Shown here in pieces: positions 33,045 through 42,674 of a DNA stretch of 64,000 nt; the stretch's first letter is position 1; the number at the start of each line of letters is the position of its first letter. Source of the DNA: Microbacterium psychrotolerans (GTDB lineage Bacteria; Actinomycetota; Actinomycetes; Actinomycetales; Microbacteriaceae); assembly GCF_031085295.1 (NCBI RefSeq), contig NZ_JAVFWO010000001.1:186001-250000 (forward strand), written 5' to 3'. The translations under genes were made by a program, and so were the position numbers. A model generated the notes under the pieces. That model made no database searches and was not told the DNA's origin. It saw only the letters and a program-made list of their open reading frames with translations.

Positions 33045-34784
33045 CTAGCGGATCTGTGCGGCGTGGAGACGCGCATAGATGCCGGACTCGGCCAACAGCT
33101 CAGCATGCGTGCCGACCTCGGCGATACTGCCGCGCTCCATCACGACGATCCGGTCGGCGTCCCTGACCGTCGACAACCGATGTGCGACGACGAGGGACGT
33201 CCGGCCTCGTTGCAGAGTTGCGAGAGCCTTCTGGATCTGAGCCTCGGACGTACTGTCCAAGGCGCTCGTGGCCTCGTCCAGAAGGAGAACGCGCGGATCC
33301 CTGATGAGTGCGCGCGCGATCGCCAGTCGCTGACGCTGACCACCGGACAGGCGTGCTCCGCGCGGGCCGACTCGCGTGTGCCAGCCCTCGGGCAGGTTGT
33401 CGACGATATCCATCGCCTGGGCGTCCCGTAGCGCGGCTTCCACGCGTGCGTCGGAAACATCGACCAGTCCGAACGTGACGTTGTCGCGGATGCTCCCTTG
33501 GAAGAGCACAGATTCCTGCGGCACGACCGACATGAACTGTCGGGCGGTCCGCATGTCGAGCGTCTCGGCGTCCTGCCCGTCGATGAGCAACCTGCCCGAC
33601 GTCGGGCGGATGAACCCGAGGACCAGGTTGAGAGTTGTCGACTTGCCGGATCCGGATGGGCCGACGAACGCGACAGTCTCCCCCGGTTCGATGGTGAGGT
33701 CGAGGCCATTCAGCGCAAGGCGGTCCTCATCGGGGAACGCGTAATGCACGCGCTCGAACCGGATCGAGCCTTCAAGAACACCGACCTGCCGCTTGCCCTC
33801 GTTGAGTTCGATGTCGGGATCCTCGACGACCTCGGCGATCGATTTCATCGACTCGATGCCCTTGCTGAGGACGGGCGTGAGGCCCACGAGTTGGGAAACC
33901 GCGGTCGTCAGCGTGGCGAAGTACGTGCTGAGAAGCACCACCTGCCCGGGACTGATGGGAAGCAACCCCGACATCGCGGCGTAGCCGGCGAAACCGAGGC
34001 ACAGCATGGAGAGCGTGTTGAACGCCACCCAGGAGGTCGTCTCGAACCGTCCGTTCAGCCTGTCGAGGGCGATCCCGGCGGTCTTCACCTGTTCCGCGGT
34101 GGCGGTGACCCTGGCGGATGCCGTCTGCTCGAGCCCGTGCGCCCTCGTGATGGGAATGAGGCTCGCCATCTCTCCGACGGTGCTCGACAATTGCTCCACC
34201 TCTGTGCGAAAGCGTTCGTTCCGTCGTGCCGCTCGCGTGCGCATTCCCGCGACCAGGCCGGCGGCGACCGGCACCGTGAGAGCGTAGACCAGGAGGAACG
34301 CGGGCGCCTGGATCGCAGTGACGACGACTGAGCCGACGAGGATACTGCTCGCCACCGCGAGGACGGGGAACACCTGCTGCATCAGCAATTCGACGTTCTC
34401 GACGTCTCGCACGAGCTTGGTCTGGATGATCGATGCGCTGCGCCGGGAGTGGTAGCCGATGGACAGACCTTGGAGTCGCTCCGTCAGGGCATTGCGGATG
34501 TCGGCTCCCACGGAGCGATAGACGCCGCTGTACAACCGCACGTACAGCAGGTGGTTCGGGTAGTTCTGAAGGAGGACCAGAACCGACGCGCCAACGAGCA
34601 GCATCAACTTCTGCTCGTCGACGCCGGCGACCACGGTGTCGATGATCATCGCGGTGAACACCGGAATGATCCACAGCGGACTGTCTTTCAAGACGTGGAA
34701 CAACGCCGCTGCGGTGACGCGACCGGGGTAGGGCCGCAGTGCCGTCAACAGCGACCGCAACGGAGCGGCGGCTCGAATGTGCAT
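33045..34784 (-). CDS. ABC half-transporter, fused permease-ATPase (exporter type)
   Basis: A 579-residue half-transporter: residues 1-310 carry about six membrane helices (type I exporter domain), residues 335-579 the ATPase with Walker A GPSGSGKS near 375, Q-loop VVPQESVLFQG, signature LSGGQRQRLAIA, Walker B VLLLDEATSALD and switch His in VVAHRLS. It would work as a homodimer or with an unlinked partner. I place the start at ATG 34784, 10 bp after the LacI gene stop, as the frame upstream is antisense-like. An exporter-type pump cotranscribed with a LacI regulator inside a sugar locus is uncommon; possible cargo is a glycoside or inhibitor released during degradation, but nothing in sequence tells. 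Confidence 0.88.
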   Translation of the reverse strand: MHIRAAAPLRSLLTALRPYPGRVTAAALFHVLKDSPLWIIPVFTAMIIDTVVAGVDEQKLMLLVGASVLVLLQNYPNHLLYVRLYSGVYRSVGADIRNALTERLQGLSIGYHSRRSASIIQTKLVRDVENVELLMQQVFPVLAVASSILVGSVVVTAIQAPAFLLVYALTVPVAAGLVAGMRTRAARRNERFRTEVEQLSSTVGEMASLIPITRAHGLEQTASARVTATAEQVKTAGIALDRLNGRFETTSWVAFNTLSMLCLGFAGYAAMSGLLPISPGQVVLLSTYFATLTTAVSQLVGLTPVLSKGIESMKSIAEVVEDPDIELNEGKRQVGVLEGSIRFERVHYAFPDEDRLALNGLDLTIEPGETVAFVGPSGSGKSTTLNLVLGFIRPTSGRLLIDGQDAETLDMRTARQFMSVVPQESVLFQGSIRDNVTFGLVDVSDARVEAALRDAQAMDIVDNLPEGWHTRVGPRGARLSGGQRQRLAIARALIRDPRVLLLDEATSALDSTSEAQIQKALATLQRGRTSLVVAHRLSTVRDADRIVVMERGSIAEVGTHAELLAESGIYARLHAAQIR

Positions 34785-34794
34785 GTGACCGGTG

Positions 34795-35808
34795 TCAGCG
34801 GGCGTGACTGGTGCTTGCGCGCACGACGAGCTCGGGCTTGAGCACGATCTGCGGGTGCTGCGTCTCGTCGAGGGACATGTCCTCCCCCACGAGGAGGTCC
34901 ACCGCCGCCGCGGCGAACTCCTCACGCGGCTGACGGATGGAGCTGAGCGGAACGACGGCGGCCGCCGCGAACTCGATGTCGTCGTACCCGATCACGGCGA
35001 TGTCGTGGGGCACCCGCACGTTCCCCTCGGTGACGATGGTCTGCAGCAGTCCGAACGCGAGCCGGTCGTTGACCGCGAAGATGCCGTCCGGCCGCTGGGC
35101 CGGCGGTCGCAGGAGGAGGGACTCGCCCACGCGTGCGCCGTCCTCGACGCCGCGCGTCTCGACGGGGATCACCTCGAGCGTCACCCCCGGATTCTCGGCG
35201 ACGGCCAGCAAGGCACCGGCCAAGCGGTCATCGACCTGACGGATCCCCTCGGGGCCGCCGACGAAGGCGATCCGCGTGCGTCCGCGTGAGATCAGGTGGG
35301 CGACCGCCATGTGACCGCCGGACTGATCGTCGATGGAGACGGAGGGACTCAACGTGGGGTCGCCCATCTTGTCGAGGAGCACGACCGGAATGCCCTGGCG
35401 GTGGAATCGCTCGATCCGGCGATCGATCGACCCGATCGGCGAGACGAGCACACCGTGGACGCGCTGCTCTTCGAACAAGTCCAGATAGCGGGACTCGCGG
35501 TCGATGTTCTCGTCGCTGTTGCCCAGCAGCACGGAGAGCCCGTGCACGATCGCACGCTGCTCCACACCGTGGGCCAGATCGATGAAGAACGGGTTGGCGA
35601 TGTCGAATGCCAGGAGCCCGATCGTGCGGCTCCGGCCTGCTCGCAGCTGACGCGCGGCGTCGTTGCGCACGTAGCCCAGCGCGTCGATCGCGTCGGCGAT
35701 GCGCCGCGAGGTCGCCGGCGCGACGCGGTGAGGCGTGTTCAGGTACTTCGAGACGGTTCCCGCCGAGACCTTCGCCAGTTCTGCGACATCGCGTATCCCG
35801 GCGGCCAT
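34795..35808 (-). CDS. LacI-family transcriptional regulator
   Basis: A 337-residue LacI/GalR regulator: GIRDVAELAKVSAGTVSKYLN helix-turn-helix at the N-terminus, hinge at ~50-60, and a binding-protein-like core ending in RQPREEFAAAAVDLLVGED. AGAAGGAG precedes ATG 35808. It lies downstream of the second ABC importer operon on the same strand and upstream of the half-transporter. It is a candidate regulator of the palindromes at 39352 and 39431 that control the importer and the nine-gene operon. Confidence 0.92.
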   Translation of the reverse strand: MAAGIRDVAELAKVSAGTVSKYLNTPHRVAPATSRRIADAIDALGYVRNDAARQLRAGRSRTIGLLAFDIANPFFIDLAHGVEQRAIVHGLSVLLGNSDENIDRESRYLDLFEEQRVHGVLVSPIGSIDRRIERFHRQGIPVVLLDKMGDPTLSPSVSIDDQSGGHMAVAHLISRGRTRIAFVGGPEGIRQVDDRLAGALLAVAENPGVTLEVIPVETRGVEDGARVGESLLLRPPAQRPDGIFAVNDRLAFGLLQTIVTEGNVRVPHDIAVIGYDDIEFAAAAVVPLSSIRQPREEFAAAAVDLLVGEDMSLDETQHPQIVLKPELVVRASTSHAR

Positions 35809-35891
35809 TGCGCTCCTTCTGTTGGTGCTAGTAGATCATTCCAGATGGGCTCTCGGCCCGATGTGCTCCTGTGCGGAGCGAGGACGCGAGC

Positions 35892-35920
35892 GCCCCGGCG
35901 ATCCGATGGACCGCCGGGGC
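35892..35920 (-). terminator. Hairpin after the second sugar-binding protein gene
   Basis: GCCCCGGC and GCCGGGGC form a perfect 8-bp GC stem with a 13-nt loop, 12 bp past the stop of the binding-protein gene. No T-tract follows on the minus strand. Confidence 0.5.
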
Positions 35921-35932
35921 ACCCGTCATCCG

Positions 35933-37375
35933 TTACTGGGTGGCCCAGTCCTCGGTGAGGCTCGCTTCCGTGGCGGCCTCCTTGGCCCAGCCGACCCAGC
36001 CGTTCTGGATGTACTCCAGTTGCTCGTCGACGGTCCTGGTGCCCAGGAGGTAGCCCTCCCACATGTTGGTGCCCGAGTCCGCCTTCGGAGCGTTCGACCC
36101 GATGTTCACCAGCCGCGGCTTCGCCCACTCGCCCGAGGCCAGCTCGCCCACGCCTTCCGACACGGTCGACGTGTCGGTCGTCGCCGGGATCGCCCCGGTC
36201 GCCGCCACCCAGTCGCCGCCCGTCTGGGGGCTCGAGGCGAACTGCAGGAACTTGATGGCGGCGTCGAGCTTCTCACCCTTGGTGGTCGCGGGGATCATGT
36301 AGCTCGTGCCACCGGCGACGGCGCCGAATCGCGCTGCGCTGCCGTCCGAGAGCGAGGTGTCGTCCTTGGTGACGCTCGGGAACGGCATGCTCGACCACTC
36401 CCAGTCGACGTCGGCGAGGTTGCTGATGGCGAAGTTCGTGCCCCAGGCCATGGCGGCCTTGCCGGCGAGGAACTCCTGGCCGCCCACGAACTGCCCGGAG
36501 GAGGCGACGCCCGACCAGTTCTCGGTGGCGCAGTTGTCGAAGACGTCCTTGAGGAGGGTGACCGCTTCCCGGACCTCGGGCGTCGTCGTCGCGTCGAGCT
36601 CACCAGTGAGGATCGCCTTCACGAGGCTCTTGTTGGTCACCGTCGTCGCCGTGCCCGGGTCGCCGGCCGCGTCGAACACGTTCCACTCGTCGCCGTACTT
36701 GTTGAGAAGGTTCGACAGCAGCGCCTCCGAGGTCCAGCCGGTGCCGAGCGTGCCGTTGTCCATTGCGAGAGGCGTGTATCCGGCATCCTTCAGCGCGCCG
36801 CAGGCATCGATGAGGTCCCCGATGCTCGCGATCGGCGTCGTCACACCGGCCTCGTCGAGCGCCTCCTGGTTGTAGAAGAGGCCCGCGATCACGAGGTTGA
36901 AGGGCACCCAGTAGAGGCGCCCCTGCGCGTCGCGCTGGGCGTCGCCGTATGCATCTGCGTTGAAGCCCTCCTGCCACGTCGCGGCGTCGGTATCGTAGGG
37001 GTTCGCCTCGGCGAGGTAGTCGTCGAGTCCGAGCACCTGGTCGGGGGCGGGCTCGGGCTGGTTGAACACGAGCTCCGGCGCCGTGCCGGCCGTGAGCTGC
37101 GTCGTGAGCGTGTCGGCGAAGCTGGCCAGCGGCAGCACCGTCGTCTTGACCTCGATGCCGGGCTCGGCCTTCTCGAACGCCGCGACGAGGTCCTCCCACT
37201 CCTGACCGAACGAGTCGGCCTGCGAGTTCCACTGGTTCGGGCCCGCGATGGTGATGGTGACCTTGTCGGCGGACTCCCCACCGGCGGAGCAGCCGGCCAG
37301 AACGAGGCCGGTGATCGCAGCGGCCGCGATGACTCCCGTGGCCCGCCGCAGTGCGGGCCGGTGTCGTGTGAGCAT
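35933..37375 (-). CDS. ABC sugar importer 2, substrate-binding lipoprotein
   Basis: A 480-residue family 1 solute-binding protein with lipobox LAGC (Cys near residue 29). Typical segments: ITIAGPNQWNSQADSF, TAPELVFNQPEP, VPFNLVIAGLFYNQEAL, and FLAGKAAMAWGTNFAISN. The start ATG 37375 has GGGAGAG upstream; the longer frame is spurious. Unusually it is the third gene, after both permeases (65-bp gap), whereas the binding protein usually comes first. The extra spacing and its own ribosome site may allow stronger expression. Likely ligand: rhamnose- or galactose-containing oligosaccharide, from the divergent operon. Confidence 0.92.
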   Translation of the reverse strand: MLTRHRPALRRATGVIAAAAITGLVLAGCSAGGESADKVTITIAGPNQWNSQADSFGQEWEDLVAAFEKAEPGIEVKTTVLPLASFADTLTTQLTAGTAPELVFNQPEPAPDQVLGLDDYLAEANPYDTDAATWQEGFNADAYGDAQRDAQGRLYWVPFNLVIAGLFYNQEALDEAGVTTPIASIGDLIDACGALKDAGYTPLAMDNGTLGTGWTSEALLSNLLNKYGDEWNVFDAAGDPGTATTVTNKSLVKAILTGELDATTTPEVREAVTLLKDVFDNCATENWSGVASSGQFVGGQEFLAGKAAMAWGTNFAISNLADVDWEWSSMPFPSVTKDDTSLSDGSAARFGAVAGGTSYMIPATTKGEKLDAAIKFLQFASSPQTGGDWVAATGAIPATTDTSTVSEGVGELASGEWAKPRLVNIGSNAPKADSGTNMWEGYLLGTRTVDEQLEYIQNGWVGWAKEAATEASLTEDWATQ

Positions 37376-37440
37376 TTCTCTCCCTTGATGGTGCTGTGTT
37401 GGTGCTGGTTCGGGTTCCACGGCTGCGAGGCGAGCCGAGG

Positions 37441-38301
37441 TCAGTGGGATCCGGGAATTCCCCCCTGCACTCCGGCGAGGAAGTACTTGGAGAAGAAGAC
37501 GAACAGGATCAAGAGCGGGACGCTCGCGAGCAGGTAGCCGGCGAACATGGGGCCGAAGGCGGTGGCGGACTGGCCCTGGAAGAACAGCAGGCCGACCGAG
37601 ACGGTTCGCAGGCTGTTGTCGGTGACGGTGAGCAGCGGCCAGAAGAAGTCGTTCCACACGGCTTGGATCGTGATGAGGCTCACAGTGCCGATCACCGGGA
37701 GCGACAGGGGCAGCATGATCGAGCGGAACACGCGGATCGGCCCGGCTCCGTCGATCTGAGCCGCCTCGAAGATCGTCTGCGGGATGCCCTCGATATAGGT
37801 GCGCATGAGGATCGTCCCGAGGACGGCGCCGGCCGCGATCTGCGGGATGATCAGCACCGCCATCGTGTTGAGCAGCCCGAAGTCCCGCATCATCAGGAAC
37901 AGCGGGATCAGACTCGCGATGCTCGGCACCATGAGGAGCGCGGCGATGAGCGTGTATAGCAGCCCTCGGCCGCGGAAGGTGAACCGGGCGAAGACGAACC
38001 CCGCCAGCAGCGAGACCGCGATGATCCCGAGCACGGAGGCCACGGCGACCGCGATCGATGCGATCAGGTACGGCTGGATCTGCACCCACGCGGTGGCGAA
38101 GTTCTCCCAATGGAACGGGAAGGCGATGGCCCAGAAGCTCTCGTTGTACTGCTGGTTCGTCTTCACCGACGTGGTGAGCATGAAGACGTACGGCGCGAGA
38201 CTCAGGGCGACCAGGACGAGGAGTCCGGTGTGGACACCCCACTGCCGGCGTCCGCGGCTGCGTCGGGCGGTGGCGACGACGGAAGGCGTGTAGGCGGTCA
38301 T
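37441..38301 (-). CDS. ABC sugar importer 2, permease (MalG-type)
   Basis: A 286-residue permease with a basic N-tail and six hydrophobic segments; EAA loop EAAQIDGAGPIRVFRSIMLP around residue 190. ATG 38301 overlaps the stop of the MalF-type gene by 4 bp (ATGA). Ends in VQGGIPG, a common end for this family. Confidence 0.92.
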   Translation of the reverse strand: MTAYTPSVVATARRSRGRRQWGVHTGLLVLVALSLAPYVFMLTTSVKTNQQYNESFWAIAFPFHWENFATAWVQIQPYLIASIAVAVASVLGIIAVSLLAGFVFARFTFRGRGLLYTLIAALLMVPSIASLIPLFLMMRDFGLLNTMAVLIIPQIAAGAVLGTILMRTYIEGIPQTIFEAAQIDGAGPIRVFRSIMLPLSLPVIGTVSLITIQAVWNDFFWPLLTVTDNSLRTVSVGLLFFQGQSATAFGPMFAGYLLASVPLLILFVFFSKYFLAGVQGGIPGSH

Positions 38302-39305
38302 TGGGCGCTCCGGAACTCGACGGCTGCGGTTTCGACGGTGGTATTGAGGTCGCGATCGGCCGGCTCCCGGCGTCGCCAGAACATGACGACGCAGCTGAGT
38401 ACCAGAGTGATCGCGAACAGGGTCGTGGACAGGGCCGCGGCGTATCCCCATTGGCCGCCCTGGAACGCCATGTTCAGGATGCGGAGGATCGGGACGACCG
38501 TCGCGTTGTCGGGGCCGCCGCCGGTGAGCACGTACGCCGTGAAGCCGTACTGGAGCGTGCCGACGACGGCGAGGAACAGCAGGACGCGCACCTGGCTCGC
38601 CATGAGCGGGAGATCGAACATCCAGATCCTGCGGAACCGGCCGACTCCGTCGAGCGCGGCGGCCTCGAAGATCTCCTTCGGGATGTTCTGCAGGCTCGAG
38701 TAGATGATCAGGAACGGCAGCCCTGCGATGAACGGGAACCCGACGAACAGGAGCGAGAGCAGGGCGGTGTCGGGGTCGCCCGTCCAGTTCTGCTGCAGGG
38801 CACCGAGCCCGACCGCTTCCAGGACCGCGTTGAAGACGCCGTTGTTGGGGTCGTAGAAGAACTGCCAGACGAGCGCCGTCACCACCCCGGGGAAGGCCAT
38901 CGGCACGATGAGTAGTGTGCGATACACGAACGCCGACCGCTCGTGCTTCAGGGTGATCAGCAGCTCGGCGGCGAGGAGCGGGAAGATCCACATCACCACG
39001 CCGAACACGAAGATGATCGCCAGGTTCTTGAACGACGACCACCAGACGGCGTCGCCCATCATCCGGACGTAGTTGTCGAGTCCAGTGAACGTCGAGCCGC
39101 CCGCCGGCTTCCACTCCCAGAAGGAGAAGAAGATGCCGCTCGCTGCCGGGTAGAACTGGAAGATTCCCAGAACCACGAACACCGGCAAGAGCGCGAGGTA
39201 CACGCCCGGGTGGATGCGGCGACGCCACCGATCGACCTGCGCGACCTCGTGGCCGCTCTCTGTGTCCAGCGTCTCACTCACACGCTGTTCGATCACATCT
39301 GTCAC
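38298..39305 (-). CDS. ABC sugar importer 2, permease (MalF-type)
   Basis: A 335-residue permease with a ~35-residue cytoplasmic tail and six hydrophobic segments; EAA loop EAAALDGVGRFRRIWMFDLP around residue 220. The start is a GTG at 39305 with GAGGG ahead. First gene of the operon read leftward from the promoter at 39368-39396. No ATPase in the window. Confidence 0.92.
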   Translation of the reverse strand: MTDVIEQRVSETLDTESGHEVAQVDRWRRRIHPGVYLALLPVFVVLGIFQFYPAASGIFFSFWEWKPAGGSTFTGLDNYVRMMGDAVWWSSFKNLAIIFVFGVVMWIFPLLAAELLITLKHERSAFVYRTLLIVPMAFPGVVTALVWQFFYDPNNGVFNAVLEAVGLGALQQNWTGDPDTALLSLLFVGFPFIAGLPFLIIYSSLQNIPKEIFEAAALDGVGRFRRIWMFDLPLMASQVRVLLFLAVVGTLQYGFTAYVLTGGGPDNATVVPILRILNMAFQGGQWGYAAALSTTLFAITLVLSCVVMFWRRREPADRDLNTTVETAAVEFRSAQ

Positions 39306-39351
39306 TTCGCCCTCTCGTCCTTGAGCCCATCGACTCCGGTTCGAACGATCG

Positions 39352-39369
39352 GAGTAAATCGATTCATTC
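39352..39369. promoter_or_regulatory. LacI-type palindrome A
   Basis: GAGTAAATCGATTCATTC: seven of nine base pairs are symmetric about the central CG. It lies at the expected start of the leftward transcript, just downstream of the -10 box, where a LacI repressor would block it. Confidence 0.55.
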
Positions 39370-39396
39370 CTAAACGGTCAGGTGGATCAATGTCAA
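39368..39396 (-). promoter_or_regulatory. Promoter of ABC importer 2 operon
   Basis: TTGACA (39396-39391), 17-bp spacer, TTAGGA (39373-39368) on the minus strand. The -35 is perfect, the -10 weak, as for a regulated promoter. Palindrome A follows at once. Confidence 0.55.
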
Positions 39397-39430
39397 GCTG
39401 AAATCCCTCATTTGCAGAATGGTTCTGGAA

Positions 39431-39444
39431 GTGAAAGCATTCAC
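39431..39444. promoter_or_regulatory. LacI-type palindrome B
   Basis: GTGAAAGCATTCAC has perfect 5-bp arms GTGAA/TTCAC. It lies 36 bp upstream of the GH78 start and so near the promoter of the rightward nine-gene operon. The GTGAAA half also occurs in the operators before the beta-helix gene at 56275. Confidence 0.5.
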
Positions 39445-39479
39445 AGCACCGTTTCCCCCGGCGCTGAAGGCAATGACGC

Positions 39480-42400
39480 ATGACACTCGAACAGACTCGA
39501 AGCACGAGCACGCCGACCACGGCGCCCACCCTGCCGGTGGCCACCGACCTCACGGTCGACGGTCGCGGGAGCGGCGCCGCACCCGGCGAGCGCGGCATCG
39601 AGCTGGCCTTCCGCGCACGGCCACGTCTGTCATGGAACTCCAGGCTGGCGTCGCACAGCGCATACGAGGTCGAGGTCGCCCGTGAGGACGGCGGCGTCGT
39701 GTGGGCCTCCGGCACAGTGGAGTCATCCTCGTGCTCGGCGACCACCGGATTCGAGATGGCTCCGCGCGAGGTCTACGCGTGGGCGGTCCGTCTACGCGGC
39801 GACGACGGGAAGTGGGGGCCGTGGGCCGAGTCGCAGTTCGAGACCGGTCCGCTCACCGCCGCGGACTGGACCGCGCCGTGGATCACCGCGCCGTCGGGCA
39901 GCCGCATCCGTCACGACTTCGACCACCCGAGCATCGTCGAACGCGCGAGGCTGTATCTGACGGGGCAGGGCCTCGTCCACGCAGTCGTGAACGGCGTTGC
40001 GGTGAACGCCGGACGCCTCGACCCCACCCGCACGGATCTGGATCGGGCGCTCTACCGCGGCTACGACGTCACTGACCTGATCGCGCCTGGAAGCAACCGG
40101 CTTGAGTTCGTGCTCGCCCTCGGCGAGTGGGGACGCACAGGGCTCGACCCCCGGCTGCGGAGCGAGCTGGTGCTCTGGCACGCCGACGGCACCCGCAGTG
40201 TCGTCGCGCCGGATGCTCACTCACTCTCCTCTCCCAGCTGTCTGGTCGTCGACGAACCCTTCTATCTGGAGCGCCACGATGTCGGAGTCGAGGGCGACGA
40301 CGTCTGGCGCCCCCTCGGCGATGCCGCGATCGTCCAGCCGAGCGGGGACGTCCACGACCCGACCCACCCGCCTGCCATCATCGAGACCGACCCCACTCCC
40401 CCTGTGCGCGTCGTGTCCCGGTTCACCGTGACGCAGATCGGCCGCTCGCCCGGCGTGCGCCTGTTCGACGTCGGGACCAACATCGCCGGCCGCAGCCGGC
40501 TCACGATGCGCACCGGCGTGGGCGCGGGCAGCGTCATCCGCGTCGTGCACGGCGAGCACATCGGGCCGGACGGCCGAATCGACACCACGAACCTCACGAT
40601 GCCGTTCGACAACGGACGTCCGCGACAGGTCCTCGAGTGGGTGGCGACCGGCGAACCCGGCGATGTCGTCGAGGCGCTGTTCGCGTATTACGGCTTCCGC
40701 TACATCGAGATCCACGGACTCCCCGACGATGCCGAGATCGACGTCAGCGCGGGGGCGTTGCACACGGATCTGGCCCCGAGCGGCAGCATCCGTACCGACA
40801 ACGAGACCATCAGCCTCCTCCTGTCGCGAGCGGAACGGACCCTGTTCAACACCCTGCACGGAGTCCCCGAGGACTGCCCCACCCGAGAGCAAGCGGCTTG
40901 GACCGGCGACACCGCGTCGGTTGCCGAGTACGAGCTTGCGGCATTCGACTCCGAGAACTTCCTCGCGAAGTGGATCCGCGACCTCGTCACTAGTCAGGCG
41001 GCGGACGGCGGCCTCCCGGCGGTCGCGCCCGACGTGCGATCGCCGCGGCTGCCTGCCGACCCGGTGTGGGGGTCGGCCCTGCACCGCCTGCTGCTCGGTC
41101 ACTGGCTGCACTACGGCGACGATGCCCTCGTGCGCGAGACGCTTCCCGCACTGCGCAGGTGGGCACTGTTCCTCCTCGCGTGCATCGGAGAGGACGGCGT
41201 GGTGTCGAAGTCCCCGATCAGCTACGGGCATGACTGGCTCGCGCTCGAGCAGACCCCGCCCGAGGTCCACCACACCGCAGCGACCATCGACTGCCTTGTC
41301 GCCGTGAGCCGGTTCGAGCTCGAGTTCTCGGACGCGGATGCCGCGGCTCAGTGGATGTATCACGTCAACCGTCTGCGGGCCGCCGCTCGGGCGAAGTTCT
41401 TCGACCCTGAGCGAGGCGTCTTCGCCAACGGCTCGCAGGGTGCGCTCGCCTGCGCGATCGATGCCGGCATCCTCACGGGCTCCGAGGCGGAGCGCGCCGC
41501 GCAGCGGATCGAGGACGACATCCGGGCGCGGGGTAACCGCGTGTCGGGTGGATTCGCGACCACCCGGACGATCGTGCGGGCGCTCACCGCCACGGGACGT
41601 TCCCAGGTGATCGCGGATGTCCTCGAGCAGCCCGCGGAACCGGGCGTCGGCGCGATGCTGACATCCGGGCCGGGGACGTTCTGGGAGTGCTGGTGGATCG
41701 ACCCGACCAACACGGGAACGGGCTCCCTCGACCACGTGGGCCTTGGCGGTGTCTTCGCGGGATGGGTCTGGGAGGGCCTCGCGGGGCTGACGCCCACGTC
41801 CGGCGGCTATCGCACCTTCGCGGTGGAACCCCGCTTCGTCGCGGGAGTCGATCAGCTCGACCTGCGCACCGAGACCCCCGTCGGCGACATCGTGATGGGA
41901 TATCGCGTCGACGACGCGGTCGCGGCGATCCACCTCGAGGTGCCGGACGGAGCAGTGGCCGCGGTGAGCACCGGTGACGAATCGCGGCAACTGCCCGGCG
42001 GCATCCATGACTTCACGATTCCGGCGCCGCGTCGCGCGCGCGTCGTCCCTCCGGTGGAGGACTCGTCATGGACCGCACCGTCGATCGCACCAGGTGCGGG
42101 CGACGTGGTCGGGTCCCGTGGACTCCTCGCCGCCAGCCTCGCGGAGAAGACGCTGCAGCCGCACCACGGCGCCAGCGTCGCGGTCCTGCCCGGCCTGAAC
42201 TGCATGCCGATCCCCCACGCCCAGCCGGCGGCGGCGGTCGTCGAGGTGTCGCCGACGAGTCCCGAGCAGCGCCCCACCGTGCGCATCGACTTCCCGGCCC
42301 CACTCGATGGCAGCGACGCGACCTTCGTCTACGCGCTCGTCGACGTGTGCGACGAGCGTTGGCAGCGCGGCTCGCAGCCGACACTGCGGATCATTTCGAC

Positions 42401-42632
42401 GGATGGGTCGGACCGCCGAGCGAGTGCGGTCAACTGGCCGGCCGGCTGGCTGCGGGTGGCGACCGACGTCGAGGGGTGGAAGGGCCGGGCGTCGATCGCG
42501 GCGATCGAGATCTCGACCGAGATGCCTGCCGACGCCTCCGGCGACGCCGTAATGCCGCGGGGCGCCGACGAGCTCACGGGCGGGTTCCACCTCGGCGAGG
42601 TCGGCATCAGCACAGCCCGCCGCACCTGGTGA
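39480..42632 (+). CDS. GH78 alpha-L-rhamnosidase (1)
   Basis: A 1050-residue family 78 inverting alpha-L-rhamnosidase. N-terminal fibronectin-like and jelly-roll domains (~30-330, including WTAPWIT and RLYLTGQGLVHAVVNG), then the (alpha/alpha)6 barrel with the hallmark DCPTREQAAWTGD around residues 464-476, which carries the conserved acidic residues, and DHVGLGG later. A C-terminal beta domain from ~790 is followed by an extra ~200-residue region (GAGDVVGSRG onward) with a galactose-binding look, longer than usual. No signal peptide, so it acts on imported fragments. First gene of the nine-gene operon. Confidence 0.92.
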   Translation: MTLEQTRSTSTPTTAPTLPVATDLTVDGRGSGAAPGERGIELAFRARPRLSWNSRLASHSAYEVEVAREDGGVVWASGTVESSSCSATTGFEMAPREVYAWAVRLRGDDGKWGPWAESQFETGPLTAADWTAPWITAPSGSRIRHDFDHPSIVERARLYLTGQGLVHAVVNGVAVNAGRLDPTRTDLDRALYRGYDVTDLIAPGSNRLEFVLALGEWGRTGLDPRLRSELVLWHADGTRSVVAPDAHSLSSPSCLVVDEPFYLERHDVGVEGDDVWRPLGDAAIVQPSGDVHDPTHPPAIIETDPTPPVRVVSRFTVTQIGRSPGVRLFDVGTNIAGRSRLTMRTGVGAGSVIRVVHGEHIGPDGRIDTTNLTMPFDNGRPRQVLEWVATGEPGDVVEALFAYYGFRYIEIHGLPDDAEIDVSAGALHTDLAPSGSIRTDNETISLLLSRAERTLFNTLHGVPEDCPTREQAAWTGDTASVAEYELAAFDSENFLAKWIRDLVTSQAADGGLPAVAPDVRSPRLPADPVWGSALHRLLLGHWLHYGDDALVRETLPALRRWALFLLACIGEDGVVSKSPISYGHDWLALEQTPPEVHHTAATIDCLVAVSRFELEFSDADAAAQWMYHVNRLRAAARAKFFDPERGVFANGSQGALACAIDAGILTGSEAERAAQRIEDDIRARGNRVSGGFATTRTIVRALTATGRSQVIADVLEQPAEPGVGAMLTSGPGTFWECWWIDPTNTGTGSLDHVGLGGVFAGWVWEGLAGLTPTSGGYRTFAVEPRFVAGVDQLDLRTETPVGDIVMGYRVDDAVAAIHLEVPDGAVAAVSTGDESRQLPGGIHDFTIPAPRRARVVPPVEDSSWTAPSIAPGAGDVVGSRGLLAASLAEKTLQPHHGASVAVLPGLNCMPIPHAQPAAAVVEVSPTSPEQRPTVRIDFPAPLDGSDATFVYALVDVCDERWQRGSQPTLRIISTDGSDRRASAVNWPAGWLRVATDVEGWKGRASIAAIEISTEMPADASGDAVMPRGADELTGGFHLGEVGISTARRTW

Positions 42633-42674
42633 TTCCGACCGCACGAACCCCTTCACACCCAGAGAGAGGCACCC

